In this document: positions 61,941 to 64,000 of the stretch, in pieces
How the letters are laid out: each line of letters begins with the position of its first letter
How positions within the stretch are numbered: the first letter of the stretch is position 1
Assembly (NCBI GenBank): GCA_008694505.1
Contig: VZDJ01000219.1
Location: 6,098,081-6,162,080 of the forward strand
DNA: 64,000 nucleotides
Direction: 5' to 3'
Source: Cyanoderma ruficeps
Taxonomy: Eukaryota > Chordata > Aves > Passeriformes > Timaliidae
Translations under genes and position numbers: made by a program
The notes under the pieces: generated by a model
Databases searched by the model: none
Told to the model about the DNA's origin: nothing
The model's input: the letters and a program-made list of their open reading frames with translations, nothing else

Positions 61941-64000
61941 TTAAACAATATTACAGTTAAATTATCCTTTATGTAGTAATATATTCAAATTAATAAGAAT
62001 TAAGCCCAGAGGAATTAAACAATTAAACAGGAATCTTTCACTTATTTTTCCAGTGGTTCTGGCACTTGCTGATCCGTATTCTCATCCCCTTCTACTGAAC
62101 ACTTCCTATGTGAATGAGAGCTACTCTGCCAGAGGAGCGCTTCAAATTGACCTTGTCCATCACATTTTAACCATGGCTGCTTAGGAGTAAATTAATTTCT
62201 CCTTCCCCACTGACTGGCACATGCAGGATGGTCAGGTAGATCCTGCAATTAACAGGGAGAGACTTACAATTCATCTTAATCTCTCTCACATATAGTGCTC
62301 AATAAATACATTTGATTGCAGCTTTGATGGAGCTGCTGGAGCTCCAGAAGGCTCACGGAATCAGTGTGTTCAGTCAATTTTTAACCCGCAGAAGCAACCA
62401 GTGAAAGGTGTAGATCCATTTCCTGGGAAAACAGCTGAATTGGAGAAATGAAACATCTCACCAGGAACAAATATTGTTTGACAAGGTCGGGGGTAGCAAA
62501 ATACTTTTCACGGTATTTTTCTGCCTCAGGCACCTCCCTTTTGCTGCCAATACAATATACAGGAGGGATGATGGTAACAGTGGTGAGATGGGATTATTGA
62601 CAGCTTGCCCCTGCACTTTCTTCCTTGCCTCTCATCACAGCCACCAGCCCAGCATGTGGAAAAAAAACCTCAATGGGAAGTTCCTTTGCTGCCTTTTTCC
62701 TAAATTAACCTGCACAGAGGTGATTGCCATGGATGAGGAAGGGGATTAGCCTTTCCAAATCCCTCTGATCCTCAGTTCTGCAGGAGTGTCTTGACATTCC
62801 TCTAGAGACGTTTTTCACTTGCAGTAAGTGCAGAGGCATCCAGGGGCTCCTCCCAAAGGTCTGGGAAGGGTTACTAAGTGGAGCCAACCGACTGCAGCCC
62901 CTTAGGGGAAATACCGGGGGCTTCTAAGCTGGAGAGGCTGCTGACCACCCCCTTGAGAGTGGAGGTACAACCAGGTGGAGCTGTGCCCCTGCCTGAGCCT
63001 GCTTTCTGCTGCCTCCCAGCTCGGGCTGTGCTGCACAGACTTGCCAGCTGCGGCTGCCCACAGAAACAGGCTCTATAACCTGAAGGGAGGTTTGTGATTC
63101 CAGACAAGCCTTGCTGCACCACCTGTGCTGGGGCAGGTCTTTCTCCTCCCCTCTCCTTAGAATTCACCCATTTGTTTTGTCTACATCTGCTGGATCTGGC
63201 AGGAGAGTCTCTGTAAGTCTGAGGAGGAGGTCGCAGCTATGCAGGAATTGAGCACCTCTCTAATTTAGGAAAGGGCTAGAACTGCCCTGGGAAGCCTGGG
63301 ATGGATTTCTTCTAACGTTTTTTTGTACCATTCGGGTGATGTGAAGAGGACTTGACATAACCTGACTTCACGAAAAAGCCAAGAGACCAGCCCAGCAGTG
63401 GTAAAATGTCTGTGGTCTCCATCTCCAAATCTGCCCTAATTTGAACTTGAAAGTGAGCTCCAAAGCCCTGCTGCTCACTTTTGAAATTACAACCTTCTCC
63501 TTGTGCAAGTGAAGTTCAAGCAGTCACCAGCTTGAAGGCTCTTAGATCCCCATCCCTGTAAAGAATAAACTCTGCCTTCCAACCACCCCACTCCGCAAGG
63601 GAACATCAGAGCCTGTGGACGGAGCTCTGGGAGGATTTTTTTTTTAGCTTCCTGTAGATATCTCAAACCTTCATCTCTAAAATGCAAAGGCTTTTATAGA
63701 CTTTGTATTCTATTAGTGTAACACCGAATGCCCTCGTTCTTCAGGTATTTATAGCAACTTCTGCAGCTCCCATAATAACTCTTCGTGGCTCAGCACCTCG
63801 CAACATGATGTCTTGTTATCCCCATTTCACAGATGTGGAAATAGGGCACACAGAAATTAAGTGATTTCTGCAGGATCTCCTATAACCCACTGCAGTGCCT
63901 TGACTGTAACACCACCTTCATCTGAGTTTCAGCTCAGGTAGGATATTGTGGGCTTCTGCTATTCTCTTCATTTAAGATTATATAAAGAGACATAAATACT
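61941..64000. other. Intergenic stretch to window end, no recognised gene
   Basis: No repeat family or exon was recognised. A somewhat GC-richer patch at 62880-63070 lacks the CpG density of a promoter island. CDKN2AIPNL, expected downstream of UBE2B on the minus strand, was not seen here. Confidence 0.5.

Overview
The window is vertebrate genomic DNA, almost certainly from a bird. It holds two recognisable protein-coding genes, both hyperconserved in vertebrates, each starting in a CpG island. The bird assignment rests on several truncated CR1 LINE 3' ends carrying the typical ATTCTATG-like tail, on compact introns, and on two avian-style solo LTRs. I cannot name the species. Four stretches of N (three single bases and one run of 54) show this is a draft assembly.

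Layout. (1) 1-5202, minus strand: the first coding exon of PPP2CA (PP2A catalytic subunit alpha, residues 1-34) lies at 5101-5202, and 1-5100 is the 5' part of its large intron 1. Its TATA-less CpG-island promoter, with a perfect CRE, lies at about 5203-5900. (2) 5980-28400: mostly AT-rich sequence with no recognised gene. It contains a CR1 3' end, small tandem repeats and one copy of an unclassified repeat (25796-26113). In mammals CDKL3 sits in this interval; I found no kinase exon. (3) 28412-29580: a second copy of the unclassified repeat, interrupted by a complete solo LTR with a 4-bp target-site duplication, followed by a 70-bp GC-rich minisatellite that runs into the next CpG island. (4) 29790-37038, plus strand: complete UBE2B (RAD6B), six coding exons, 152 residues, matching the human protein as I remember it. 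Its 3' UTR probably extends to about 37.9-38.25 kb. (5) 38.25-64 kb: a gene-poor stretch with several CR1 fragments, a second solo LTR (minus orientation, 5-bp target-site duplication), a near-perfect 44-bp inverted repeat and a 54-N gap in T/G-rich sequence. No further gene was recognised; CDKN2AIPNL, expected downstream of UBE2B, is not visible.

The order PPP2CA(-) then UBE2B(+) agrees with human 5q31 synteny. The two genes do not form a pathway unit: one makes a Ser/Thr phosphatase catalytic subunit, the other a ubiquitin-conjugating enzyme for DNA-damage tolerance and histone H2B ubiquitination. I do not see a novel multi-gene system. The most interesting structure is the sense-oriented solo LTR plus minisatellite directly upstream of UBE2B. 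The pre-insertion sequence of its target is preserved in the paralogous repeat 2.5 kb away, and the LTR shares a palindromic motif about 80 bp downstream of its TATA box with the second LTR at 42.7 kb.
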